Assembly: GCF_029581195.1 (NCBI RefSeq)
Contig: NZ_CP120737.1
Coordinates: forward strand, 2,170,001-2,234,000
Source: Solwaraspora sp. WMMD791
GTDB lineage: Bacteria; Actinomycetota; Actinomycetes; Mycobacteriales; Micromonosporaceae
Length of the DNA stretch: 64,000 nucleotides
Reading direction: 5' to 3'
In this document: positions 40,595 to 49,038 of the stretch, piece by piece
Layout: every line of letters begins with the position of its first letter
How positions within the stretch are numbered: the first letter of the stretch is position 1
The notes under the pieces: model-generated
What the model was told of the DNA's origin: nothing
Database searches by the model: none
The model's input: only the letters and a program-made list of their open reading frames with translations
Position numbers and translations under genes: made by a program

Positions 40595-41628
40595 ACGCCA
40601 CGACGCAGATGGAGATCACGCGCTACGTCGAGCAGGTCCGGGCCGCCCTGGCCGACCTGCCGGCGACGGTCCGCGACGAGTTGCTCGAAGATCTGCCCGA
40701 GCATCTGGCCGAGGTCCTCGCCGAAGGCGACGGCACGCTTGTCGACCGGCTCGGCGACCCGACGGAGTACGCCGCCGAACTGCGCGCCAGCGCCGCGCTG
40801 GACACCCCGGCGACGACGCCGGGGGTCGGCCACCGGGTCGCCGCCGCCTGGCAGAGCACCCGCAGCCGGCTGGCCCGGGTCGACCACCGGGTCGGGCCGC
40901 TGCTCGGCTACCGCAGTGCCAGCGAGTTCCTGCGGTTGCTGCGCCCCGCCTGGTGGGTGCTGCGCGGCTACCTCGCCGCGCTGCTCTTCGCCCACCTCGT
41001 CACCGACGGCTCGCCCGGGCTCTTCCCACGTCCGGGCGGCAGCGTCGTCATCGGTCTGCTGGTCCTCGCCGGCTTCGTGACCGCCTCGATCTGGCTCGGC
41101 CGCCGTCAGGCCGGGTTCACCCGCTGGCCCCGCCGGACGCTCACCGCCGCGACCGCTATCGTGCTGATCTTCGGCGCGGTCACCGTGGCGGAGGTCGACG
41201 GCCGATCCCGCAGCAGCACCCCCGGGCCGGTCTACTACCAGAACGATCCGTACACGCAGGTGCTGGACGTGTACGTCTACGACGGGCAGGGCCGACTGGT
41301 AGAGGGTGCTCGGCTGTTCGACGAGAGCGGCCAACCGATCTCGCTCGGCGATCCGTACCGGTGCGAGCACCTCGACTACTCTCGGCAGGGGGTCGAGGCG
41401 GACCCAGCACGGTTCGACAACCCGCAGTACATCTACCCGTTCTGCCCGGAGCTGGCGCCGTTCACGCTCCCCGGTTCCACTCCGACGCCGGCACCGGTGC
41501 GGACGGCACCGAGCGACCTTCCGCTGACCCCGCTGACCCCGACACCGGACCAGCAGGAGCCCGCCGCCGATCCGTCGGCGACGGCGGCCGACCCGACGGT
41601 CAGCGGAAGTCCCGGGACGCCGGACTGA
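40591..41628 (+). CDS. HAAS-domain membrane protein
   Basis: A 345-residue protein. Residues 1-70 form a HAAS/DUF1700-like helical domain (RYVEQVRAALADLPATVRDELLEDLPEHLAEVLAEG). Three membrane segments (about 125-145, 150-168, 185-200) and an extracytoplasmic Tyr-rich domain follow, ending in a Pro/Thr/Ala-rich tail. It is translationally coupled to padR. Its last 29 nt overlap the convergent dnaE2 3' end. Function unknown. Confidence 0.85.
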   Translation: MNATTQMEITRYVEQVRAALADLPATVRDELLEDLPEHLAEVLAEGDGTLVDRLGDPTEYAAELRASAALDTPATTPGVGHRVAAAWQSTRSRLARVDHRVGPLLGYRSASEFLRLLRPAWWVLRGYLAALLFAHLVTDGSPGLFPRPGGSVVIGLLVLAGFVTASIWLGRRQAGFTRWPRRTLTAATAIVLIFGAVTVAEVDGRSRSSTPGPVYYQNDPYTQVLDVYVYDGQGRLVEGARLFDESGQPISLGDPYRCEHLDYSRQGVEADPARFDNPQYIYPFCPELAPFTLPGSTPTPAPVRTAPSDLPLTPLTPTPDQQEPAADPSATAADPTVSGSPGTPD

Positions 41629-44600
41629 CCGGGGTGGTGACCGCGTCCAGCCGGTCGGCGACCAGGTTGAGCACCCCTTCGGCCTTCTCCAGCCGGCCCC
41701 GTACCAGCAGGGCGGCGCTGGACCGGGCCACCGTGCGGTAGCGCAGCCACAGCCCGGGTGAGCAGGTCACGTTGAGCATCCCGGTCTCGTCCTCCAGATT
41801 GACGAACGTCACCCCGCCGGCGGTCGCCGGGCGCTGCCGGTGGGTGACGATGCCGCCGACCCGCACCCGGGTACCGGCGTCGACCCGACCCAGGTCGGCG
41901 ATCGGCACCGCCCCGGCGGCGGCCAGCCGGTCCCGGACGAACCGCACCGGATGGTTCTCCGGCGACAGTCCGGTGGCCCACACGTCGGCCATCAACGCGT
42001 CGACCTCGTCCAGACCGGGCAGGGTCGGCGCGTCGACCCCGACGGCGACGCCGGGCAGCCGGTCGGCGCGTTCCTGCGCGGCGGCCCCGGCCCCCCACAG
42101 CGCCTGCCGACGGGTCAGCCCGAAACAGGCGAACGCGTCGGCGGTGGCCAGCGCCTCCAACTGGGCAGCGGTCAGCCCGACCCGGCGGGCCAGGTCCGGC
42201 ATGTCCCGGTACGGCCCACGCGCGGCCCGCTCGCCCTCGATCCGCTGGGCCAGGTCGTCGCCGATGCCGCGTACCGCCGACAGACCGAGGCGCACCTGCG
42301 GGCCGCCGACCCCCCACTGGTGCGGCGGCTCCCCCGGCGCGCCACCCCACCGGGTACGGGCGTCGACGACCAGGGTGGCCGCCGCGCCACTGGCGTTGAC
42401 GTCCGGCCGGTGCACCCGCACCCCGTGCCGGCGGGCGTCGTCGACCAGGGTCTGCGGCGAGTAGAACCCCATCGGCTGGGCGTTGAGCAGCGCGGCGAGG
42501 AACGGGGCCGGGTGGTAGCGCTTGAGCCAGGCGCTGGCGTACACCAGGTAGGCGAAGCTCATCGCGTGGCTCTCCGGGAAACCGAAGCTGGCGAACGCGC
42601 TCAGCTTCACGTACAGGTCGTCGGCCAGCTCACCGGTGATGCCCCGGCCGGCCATCCCGGCGTACAGCCGGTCGCGGATCGCGGCCATCCGAGACGCCGA
42701 CCGTTTCGACCCCATCGCCCGGCGCAGCTGGTCGGCGCCGGCGGCGTCGAACCCGGCCAGGTCGATCGCCAACTGCATCAGCTGCTCCTGGAACAGCGGC
42801 ACCCCGAGGGTCTTCTCCAGCGCGTTGCGCATCAGCGGATGCGGGTAGGTCACCGGTTCCTGGCCGTTGCGCCGACGGATGTACGGGTGCACCGAGCCGC
42901 CCTGGATGGGGCCGGGACGGATCAGCGCCACCTCGACGACCAGGTCGTAGAAGCAGGTCGGTTTCAGCCGGGGCAGGGTGGCCATCTGGGCGCGGCTCTC
43001 CACCTGGAACACCCCGACCGAGTCGGCCCGGCACAGCATCGCGTACACCTCGGGGTCGTCCAGCGACATGGCGCCCAGGTCCAGTTCGGAGCCGATCAGG
43101 TCGTGCGCGTCGTGCAACGCGGTCAACATGCCGAGCCCGAGCAGGTCGAACTTGACCAGGCCGACGCTGGCGCAGTCGTCCTTGTCCCACTGCAGCACGG
43201 TGCGCCCCGGCATCCGGGCCCACTCCACCGGGCAGACCTCGATCACCGGCCGGTCGCAGATCACCATCCCGCCGGAGTGGACGCCCAGGTGCCGGGGGAA
43301 GGTCTGCAGCTCGTCGGCGTACGCCACCACCTGCGCCGGAATGTCCTGGCCGGCCGCCGCGACCGCGCCATAGTGGTCGATCTGCTTGCTCCAGGCATCC
43401 TGCTGGCCGGGTGAGAAGCCGAACGCGCGGGCCACGTCGCGCACCGCCGACCGGGGCCGGTACGAGATCACGTTGGCCACCTGGGCGGTGTGTTCCCGGC
43501 CGTAGCGGCGGTACACGTACTGGATGACCTCCTCGCGGCGGCCGGACTCGATGTCGACGTCGATGTCCGGCGGGCCGTCGCGTTCCGGGGCGAGGAACCG
43601 CTCGAACAGCAGCTGGTGGCGGACCGCGTCGACGTTGGTGATCCGCAGCGCGTAGCAGACCGCCGAGTTGGCCGCCGACCCCCGGCCCTGGCAGTAGATG
43701 TCCTGTTCGCGGCAGAACGCCACGATGTCGTGCACGACCAGGAAGTAGCCGGGGAAGTCCAGCTTTTCGATCATGTCGAGCTCGTGGTCGAGCTGCCGGT
43801 ACGCCTCCGGGTGGGCCTCGCGGGGGCCGTACCGTTCCAGCGCGCCCCGCCAGGTCAGCTCCCGCAGCCAGCTCATCTCGGTGTGCCCGGCCGGTACCGG
43901 GTGGTCGGGCAGCCGGGGGGCGACCAGCTGCAGGTCGAAGGCGAGCTCGGCGCCGTAGGCGGCGGCCCGGGACACCGCACCCGGGTAGCCGGCGAACCGG
44001 GCCGCCATCTCGGCCCCGGACCGCAGGTGGGCGGTGCCGGCGGCGGGCAGCCAGCCGTCGATGTCGTCCAGGCCGCGCCGGGCCCGGATCGCGGCCAGCA
44101 CGGCGGCCATCCGGTGCCGCGCCGGCGCGGCGTAGTGCACGTTGCCGCTGGCCACCGTCGGCAGGCCCCGGCCGTGGGCCAGCGCGGCGAGGGCATCGTT
44201 GCGGTCGCCGTCGGACGGGTCGCCGTGGTCGGTCAATTCGACCGCGACACCGTCCGCGCCGAAGAGCGCCACCAGCCGGTCCAGCTCCGCGCCGGCGGCG
44301 GCCACCCCGCCGGTACGCAGCGTCGCCGGCACCGGCCCTTTGCGGCACCCGGTGAGCACCAGTACGTGGTCACGCAGCTCGGCGGCGACCTGCTCCAGGG
44401 TGCCGTAGTCGGGTCGGCCCTTCTCCCCGCCGCGCAGCTGCGCCCGGGAGATGACGCGGGCCAGCCGGGCGTACCCGGCCGGGCCACGGGCCAACGCCAG
44501 CAGATGCCGGCCGGCCGGGTCCGGTTCCCCGGTACGCGGCACCGCCCGCCGGTCGCTCTGCTGATCCCCTGCGCCGAGGGACAGCTCGGCACCGAACACC

Positions 44601-44926
44601 GTCGCCAGCCCGTGGGCGGCGGCCGCCTCGGCGAAGCGGACCACCCCGTAGAAGCCGTCGTGGTCGGTGACCGCCAACGCGGTCAGCCCCAGCCGGACCG
44701 CCTCCTCGACCAGCTCCTCCGGGTGGCTGGCCCCGTCGAGAAAACTGAAGTTGCTGTGGCAGTGCAGTTCGGCGTACGGCGTGACCGGCCCGACCCTGGC
44801 GGCGTCGGACGGCCCCGCCGGCCCCGCCGGCGGCACGTACGGTGGCCGTTTACGGGTCCAGCCCGGCGCGTCGCCGCCGTCGCCGTCGACCGCGAGCGGG
44901 TCGACCACCATCGGGTGGCTAGTCAT
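41600..44926 (-). CDS. dnaE2: Error-prone DNA polymerase III alpha subunit DnaE2
   Basis: C-family translesion polymerase of 1108 residues, working with ImuA' and ImuB in SOS mutagenesis. It has an N-terminal PHP domain (YAELHCHSNFSFLDGAS), palm motif GPPDIDVDIESGRREEVIQYVY with catalytic aspartates, helix-hairpin-helix region and a C-terminal OB fold. ATG 44926 overlaps the imuB stop by 8 nt (ATGACTAG). The first ~45 residues are a variable Pro/Gly-rich extension. Confidence 0.96.
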   Translation of the reverse strand: MTSHPMVVDPLAVDGDGGDAPGWTRKRPPYVPPAGPAGPSDAARVGPVTPYAELHCHSNFSFLDGASHPEELVEEAVRLGLTALAVTDHDGFYGVVRFAEAAAAHGLATVFGAELSLGAGDQQSDRRAVPRTGEPDPAGRHLLALARGPAGYARLARVISRAQLRGGEKGRPDYGTLEQVAAELRDHVLVLTGCRKGPVPATLRTGGVAAAGAELDRLVALFGADGVAVELTDHGDPSDGDRNDALAALAHGRGLPTVASGNVHYAAPARHRMAAVLAAIRARRGLDDIDGWLPAAGTAHLRSGAEMAARFAGYPGAVSRAAAYGAELAFDLQLVAPRLPDHPVPAGHTEMSWLRELTWRGALERYGPREAHPEAYRQLDHELDMIEKLDFPGYFLVVHDIVAFCREQDIYCQGRGSAANSAVCYALRITNVDAVRHQLLFERFLAPERDGPPDIDVDIESGRREEVIQYVYRRYGREHTAQVANVISYRPRSAVRDVARAFGFSPGQQDAWSKQIDHYGAVAAAGQDIPAQVVAYADELQTFPRHLGVHSGGMVICDRPVIEVCPVEWARMPGRTVLQWDKDDCASVGLVKFDLLGLGMLTALHDAHDLIGSELDLGAMSLDDPEVYAMLCRADSVGVFQVESRAQMATLPRLKPTCFYDLVVEVALIRPGPIQGGSVHPYIRRRNGQEPVTYPHPLMRNALEKTLGVPLFQEQLMQLAIDLAGFDAAGADQLRRAMGSKRSASRMAAIRDRLYAGMAGRGITGELADDLYVKLSAFASFGFPESHAMSFAYLVYASAWLKRYHPAPFLAALLNAQPMGFYSPQTLVDDARRHGVRVHRPDVNASGAAATLVVDARTRWGGAPGEPPHQWGVGGPQVRLGLSAVRGIGDDLAQRIEGERAARGPYRDMPDLARRVGLTAAQLEALATADAFACFGLTRRQALWGAGAAAQERADRLPGVAVGVDAPTLPGLDEVDALMADVWATGLSPENHPVRFVRDRLAAAGAVPIADLGRVDAGTRVRVGGIVTHRQRPATAGGVTFVNLEDETGMLNVTCSPGLWLRYRTVARSSAALLVRGRLEKAEGVLNLVADRLDAVTTPVSPASRDFR

Positions 44927-46505
44927 AGATGGCCTCCACCACCCAGCGCCCGTCGGCGCGGGCGATCAGCAGGGCACTGCCGTCGGCCAGGGCGACCTGG
45001 AACCGGGCCCGCCGGCGTGCCTCGGCCGGCGCCCACCAGCGTTCGTCGATCGGCCACGGGCCGGCCCAGCCGGTGACGTCGACCGGCCCGGCGGAGTCGA
45101 CGGCCAACCGGGCCGGTACGGCGCTGAGCACCAGCCGGGCGTCGACGGTGACCGGGGCACCGGTCGCGTCGTACACCTCGGCGGGCAGCGGGGCGGGCAG
45201 CACGATCGCCGGGGCCGGCGGCGGCAGCCGACCCGGCCAGGGCGGTTCGCCGGGGCGGTCCGGCACCCGTTCGTCGCCCCACGGGACGAAGCGGACCTGG
45301 TCGACCGGGGACCGGCCACCGCCGGGCACGGCGGTCAGCACCGACTCCGGTCCGAGCAGGCCCTGCACCCGGCTGAGCGCCCGGTGCGCGCGGGCTCGTT
45401 CCTCGCCGGTCTCCCCCCACAGGCCGGGCTGCAGAGCGGCCCGGGCGAGCACCCCGTCGGGGATCAGCCGCAGCCGGATGATCCCGGCGGTCGGCGCCGG
45501 CGGCACCACGGCGGCACCGGCACCCGGCCGGCGGGCGGTGCCGCCGGTCAGCCAGCCGTCGAGCTGCCAGCGCAGCCGGTCGGCGATCGCGGCGGCGGTG
45601 AGTACGCCGTCGTGCCGCCAGACGCGGTGCAGTTCCTGGCCGTGCGCGGTGACCGCGTCGATGCCGAGCCGGGTGCAGGCCAGACCGTGTCCGGCGAGCC
45701 GATCGTGCAGCTGTTCGGCCAGGGCACGGGCGGCGAACGCCGCCACGTCGACCCGGTCGAGCGGATCGTCGTAGTCGGCGGTGACGGCCAGGTCGGGTGG
45801 CGGTCGGCGGGGGGTGAACGGCTGTTCGTCGCGGCCGGCGGACAGCCGGTGGGCCAGGGCCGCGTCCGGACCGAACCGGGCGAGTACGTCCCGGATCGGC
45901 AGGGCGGCGAAGTCGCCGAGGGTACGTAGGCCGAGCCGGCGCAGCAGGTCGGCCAGGTCGGGCCGGCCGAGTACCCGCAACGGCAGACCGGCCAGGAACG
46001 CCGCGCTGGCACCGGGGGCGACGATCCGGCCGGTACGGGCGGCCAGCCCGGCGGCGAAGCTGCCGTCGGCCACCCCCACCTGGCATTCGACCTCGCAGCT
46101 CTGCGCGACGTGTTCGACGATCCGCTCGGCCGCCCGGTCCTCGCCGCCGAAGTAGCGGGCCGGGCCACGGGCGGCGACCATGCACGTTCCGGCGCGGAGC
46201 ACCTCGACACCGGCCACGATCTGCTCGACGGCGGTGACGACCGGCTCGAACGCCCGCGCGTCGCGGGACGGGTCGTGGTCGACCACGGTGAGCCCGGGGC
46301 AGCGGCTCTGCGCCTCCCGGCGGCGCAGTCCCGGGTGTACGCCGTCGGCCCGGGCCGTGGTCGAACAGGCGATCACCCGGTTGGCGTGCAGCACCGCCAC
46401 CGGTGCGGTGGCCGGCACCCCGTCGACGATCTCGGCGGCGGTCACCGGCCAGTCCGGGCACCAGACCACCATGGCCCGGGTGGCGGCCCCGTCGGTGCGG
46501 CTCAT
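44919..46505 (-). CDS. imuB: ImuB-type Y-family DNA polymerase homologue
   Basis: A 528-residue Y-family-like protein (MVVWCPDWPVTAAEI). The usual acidic catalytic residues of DinB are not evident: the first motif reads WCPDWP, as in ImuB, which serves as a scaffold linking ImuA', DnaE2 and the beta clamp. GQELHRVWRHDG is a typical late motif. It starts with an ATGA overlap with a tiny 12-codon frame and ends overlapping dnaE2. Confidence 0.92.
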   Translation of the reverse strand: MSRTDGAATRAMVVWCPDWPVTAAEIVDGVPATAPVAVLHANRVIACSTTARADGVHPGLRRREAQSRCPGLTVVDHDPSRDARAFEPVVTAVEQIVAGVEVLRAGTCMVAARGPARYFGGEDRAAERIVEHVAQSCEVECQVGVADGSFAAGLAARTGRIVAPGASAAFLAGLPLRVLGRPDLADLLRRLGLRTLGDFAALPIRDVLARFGPDAALAHRLSAGRDEQPFTPRRPPPDLAVTADYDDPLDRVDVAAFAARALAEQLHDRLAGHGLACTRLGIDAVTAHGQELHRVWRHDGVLTAAAIADRLRWQLDGWLTGGTARRPGAGAAVVPPAPTAGIIRLRLIPDGVLARAALQPGLWGETGEERARAHRALSRVQGLLGPESVLTAVPGGGRSPVDQVRFVPWGDERVPDRPGEPPWPGRLPPPAPAIVLPAPLPAEVYDATGAPVTVDARLVLSAVPARLAVDSAGPVDVTGWAGPWPIDERWWAPAEARRRARFQVALADGSALLIARADGRWVVEAIYD

Positions 46506-46540
46506 CTCAGCCGCACCACGATCGGCCCGGAGCGGCTCAT
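46502..46540 (-). CDS. Mini-ORF bridging imuA' and imuB (MSRSGPIVVRLR)
   Basis: A 12-residue frame begins at ATG 46540 overlapping the imuA' stop (ATGA) and ends with TGA overlapping the imuB ATG (ATGA). Its first codons (ATGAGCCGC) duplicate those of imuB. It may only relay terminating ribosomes to imuB; a functional peptide is not claimed. Confidence 0.45.
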   Translation of the reverse strand: MSRSGPIVVRLR

Positions 46541-47400
46541 CCCCGCCGTACCACGGTCAGCTCGGGCCGGCCGGAGCGACGTGGCGGACCGGCCGGGGCC
46601 GGCGCGGTGACGTGCGGTGCCGCGGTGACACCCACCACTGGGCCGCCGCCGGGCCGTGGCGACCCGGTGGCGGTGCCGGGCAGCCAGACCCGCACCTGCC
46701 GGGGTCGGCTCATCGCACCCCGGCCCCGGGCGGCGATCACCATCTCCCGGCGGCGCAGCCGGCCCCGGCCCGAGCCGAGCCCTTCCCACCGGCCGCGTAC
46801 CACCTGCAGGGTCACGTCGGCGGCGTCCCACCGGCCGCAGGGCACCAGCACGCAGCCCCGCTGCCGGGCGCGGGCGGCGAGCCGGCCGGTGACCTGCGGT
46901 GTCACGGCGGCGGGGGCGGCGACGACCACCACGTCCACGCCGTCGATCAGCGCGGCAACCACCGTCGGCCAGTCCGGGCCGGGGTGCGGGACCAGCGCCA
47001 GCCGGTCCAGGGCGATGCCCAGCTCGGCGGCGGCACCCGCGCCCAGCGCCGGCACCCCGACGACGGCGCACCACAGGCCGGCCCGGGAAACCTCGGCGAG
47101 CAGGGCCAGCAGCAGGGAGGTGGCACCGAGCCGGGCCGACCGGTGCGGCAGGACGTTGACGGTGGAGCCTCGGCGCAGGCCGCGCCCGGGGAGCAGGCCG
47201 GTCAACGCGGCCGGCACCGGCAACGCCCGGTCGATACCGGGGGCCGGCCCGGTGCCAGGTGCCGGCCCGGTGCCAGGTGCCGACGCGGTGTCGGCGGGGT
47301 GTGCCGCGACGGCCGCCCCGGCCAGGGCGCTCGCCGGGCGGACCAGCCCGGCGGCGACCGCCGCCAACGCCGCCGTCCCGGCCACCATCCGCCCCGCCAT
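46537..47400 (-). CDS. ImuA'-like RecA-fold accessory protein
   Basis: A 287-residue protein just upstream of imuB-dnaE2, the position of ImuA'. It has a RecA-like core (LPGRGLRRGSTVNVLPHRSARLGATSLLLALLAEVSRAGLWCAVVG, then DGVDVVVVAAPAAV) but no clear Walker A lysine. Ala/Pro/Gly repeats (GTGPAPGTGPAPG) lie near residue 45. ATG 47400 has GGGGGAGAGG upstream. The call rests on context plus the fold-like pattern. Confidence 0.85.
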   Translation of the reverse strand: MAGRMVAGTAALAAVAAGLVRPASALAGAAVAAHPADTASAPGTGPAPGTGPAPGIDRALPVPAALTGLLPGRGLRRGSTVNVLPHRSARLGATSLLLALLAEVSRAGLWCAVVGVPALGAGAAAELGIALDRLALVPHPGPDWPTVVAALIDGVDVVVVAAPAAVTPQVTGRLAARARQRGCVLVPCGRWDAADVTLQVVRGRWEGLGSGRGRLRRREMVIAARGRGAMSRPRQVRVWLPGTATGSPRPGGGPVVGVTAAPHVTAPAPAGPPRRSGRPELTVVRRG

Positions 47401-47448
47401 CTCTGCCTCTCCCCCGTGTTCTCGTCCGTACGTGGTACGCGCGCGTCG

Positions 47449-47481
47449 CCCGCCGCCGGCACCACGGATGCCGGCGGCGGG
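47449..47481 (-). terminator. Hairpin between the HEPN gene and imuA'
   Basis: A 13-bp perfect stem (CCCGCCGCCGGCA and complement) with a 7-nt loop, starting 16 nt after the HEPN-gene stop. It could partly terminate transcription before imuA'. Confidence 0.6.
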
Positions 47482-47496
47482 GAGTCACGCCAGGGG

Positions 47497-47949
47497 TCAG
47501 GCGGCCAGCCCGTCGAGGGCGGGTTGGCTGGCCACTCCGAGGGTGTCTTCGACCAGACAGACGAACTCCGTGGCGGCACGCAGCAGGTCGTCGGCTTCCC
47601 GGGCGGTGACCACCCGGGGGATGCCGGCTTCGGCGGCAGCCCGTTTGCTCGCGCCGGCGGCGAAGAAGGTGGCCCACTCGGTCAGCTCGGGGGCGACCAT
47701 CAACAGCAGGGTCCAGACACTGGTGACCCGGTGGCGGCGGGTCGGTGCCGGCCGGGCGCGGGCGGCGAGCATCGCCGCGGCGGCACGTAGCGCCGCCAGG
47801 TGGGCCGCCGCGTAGCGCAGCCCGTCGGGGCGGGTGGCGGTCGCCTCGGTCAGCCCGTGCCGGGCGAGAGCGAGCAGCTGAGCCGGGGTGCGGTTGGGCA
47901 GCAGGTGCGCCGGCACCGTGGGTGCCTGCTGGCTCGGGCTGGTCGGCAT
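47497..47949 (-). CDS. SAV_6107-type HEPN domain protein
   Basis: A 150-residue protein resembling the SAV_6107 HEPN family (RTPAQLLALARHGLTEATATRPDGLRYAAAHLAALRAAAAML, then VTSVWTLLLMVAPELTEWATFFAAGASKRAAAEAG). It contains R45-x4-H50, the spacing of HEPN ribonuclease motifs, although its location in an early helix makes catalysis doubtful. GGAGGAG precedes ATG 47949. It lies directly upstream of the mutasome genes and downstream of tandem SOS boxes. Confidence 0.88.
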   Translation of the reverse strand: MPTSPSQQAPTVPAHLLPNRTPAQLLALARHGLTEATATRPDGLRYAAAHLAALRAAAAMLAARARPAPTRRHRVTSVWTLLLMVAPELTEWATFFAAGASKRAAAEAGIPRVVTAREADDLLRAATEFVCLVEDTLGVASQPALDGLAA

Positions 47950-48016
47950 GGGTCACTCCTCCGCGCGTGTCACCTGTCGGGTGCCCGCCCACGGAGGAAG
48001 ACGTCGGACGGGGCGT

Positions 48017-48063
48017 CGCCGGTGCGGATACGGATGCTTCCCCACACCGCATCCGCACCGGCG
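48017..48063 (-). promoter_or_regulatory. Long inverted repeat in the HEPN leader
   Basis: CGCCGGTGCGGAT and its exact complement (13 bp) flank 21 nt, about 70 nt before the HEPN start. A structured leader element or attenuating hairpin is possible. Confidence 0.5.
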
Positions 48064-48287
48064 ATGCTGGCGGGGTCCGTTGCCCGCCGCCCGGGGGTCG
48101 GGGGCGGCGGGCAACGGTCCTGCCTTGTGGCGCTGGACCCGCGAAAGTCCAGTGCCGGGGTGTGCGGCTCGCGGCGCCGCACTGCCGGGACTCGCGCCGC
48201 GAATCGCTCCTCCCGGCTGGTCAGGACGGGGAGCCCGAGGGCGGAACTGTCGCGGACCGGCGGACCCGACCAGCGGCAGCACCTTTG

Positions 48288-48318
48288 CCGAACACCCGTT
48301 TATCGAACACCCGTTCTA
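48288..48318 (-). promoter_or_regulatory. Tandem LexA (SOS) boxes
   Basis: TCGAAC-ACCC-GTTCTA (48303-48318) is one mismatch from the actinobacterial LexA consensus TCGAACNNNNGTTCGA. A weaker second copy, CCGAAC-ACCC-GTTTAT, starts 15 bp away (48288-48303). They precede the HEPN-imuA'-imuB-dnaE2 genes and lie downstream of the C39 gene, so control of the mutasome side is inferred. Confidence 0.75.
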
Positions 48319-48373
48319 ACCACTTCTCACAGTACACCCTGCCGCCGACAAAAACGCAACGTCGGACACGCCA

Positions 48374-48403
48374 CTGGCCGGGCCCCCGCAGGGACCCGGC
48401 CAG
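48374..48403 (-). terminator. Terminator of the C39-like peptidase gene
   Basis: A 9-bp stem CTGGCCGGG/CCCGGCCAG with an internal C-run/G-run, 14 nt after the gene's stop. No U-tract directly adjacent. Confidence 0.65.
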
Positions 48404-48417
48404 CGCACTGTCACCGA

Positions 48418-49038
48418 TCAGGAGGAGTAGCCACGCGCGGCGACCCAGTCAGCCAGCGCGTCGAGGTCCATCCAGTACTCCTGGCCCTCGAAGTACGGGT
48501 CGGCGATCTTCACCGTGTCACCACCGTCGCGGTAACCGGTCACCGTCAGGTAGTGCCCACCCTCGTACGAGTGCGCCACCCCGTCGACGTCGGTCGCCGT
48601 ACCCATGATGTTCGCAACCACGGCCCGGTCGTCGTCCACGGCCTCACGCACGTCGGCCCGCAGCTTCTCCACGTGCTCCGGCTTGGCGGCGTCCGCGCCG
48701 ATCGCGGTCGTCTCGTACTCGTCGCCACCGGTCATCTCGTTGAGCACCCGGGTCGTCTCCTCGGCCGAGTCGGTGCCGGCCTCGGTCGTACCCAGCTTGT
48801 CCGCCACCTCGTCCTGCGACGGGGCCTTGCCCTGCGCGGTCAGCGCGATCCGCGTCGCCGCCGGGCCGCAGTAGTAGAAGTTCGGCTGCGCCTCGTACTG
48901 CACCCGCACCTCACGCGCACCGCCGTCGGCGGCACCCGGGCCAGCGGCCTGCGCCGCCACGGCGGGAGCGGCCACGACACCACCAGCGGTCAGCAGACCG
49001 GCAACGGACAGCAGAGACTTACGGAAGATCGTGTTCAT
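48418..49038 (-). CDS. Secreted C39-like cysteine peptidase family protein
   Basis: A 206-residue exported protein. A signal peptide (about 1-32, cleavage near AVAAQA) precedes a peptidase C39-like domain: FYYCGPAATRIALTAQGKAPSQDEVADKLGTT holds the cysteine, GGHYLTVTGYRDGG the histidine and IADPYFEG the aspartate. The mature protein is acidic. GGAG lies about 9 nt before ATG 49038. Substrate unknown. Confidence 0.88.
   Translation of the reverse strand: MNTIFRKSLLSVAGLLTAGGVVAAPAVAAQAAGPGAADGGAREVRVQYEAQPNFYYCGPAATRIALTAQGKAPSQDEVADKLGTTEAGTDSAEETTRVLNEMTGGDEYETTAIGADAAKPEHVEKLRADVREAVDDDRAVVANIMGTATDVDGVAHSYEGGHYLTVTGYRDGGDTVKIADPYFEGQEYWMDLDALADWVAARGYSS

Larger units (their letters stand above)
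47950..48417. other. 468-nt leader/intergenic region of the SOS operon
   Basis: Contains, in minus-strand order, the terminator of the C39 gene, two LexA boxes, a ~300-nt GC-rich leader and a long hairpin before the HEPN gene. A GTG frame ending VWGSIRIRTGDAPSDVFLRG (stop at 47970) has coding-like third-position GC but no recognisable family; it is not called as a gene. Confidence 0.55.

Noticed and set aside
48041-48260. Possible tRNA or small structured RNA
   Set aside because: Stem-loops such as CTGGAC/GTCCAG are present but no cloverleaf, T-loop or CCA-like end can be assembled.
47953-48282. Minus-strand frame of 109 codons just after the SOS boxes
   Set aside because: Start codon abuts the only purine-rich stretch, composition is Arg/Pro-rich, and no domain is recognisable; left as leader.
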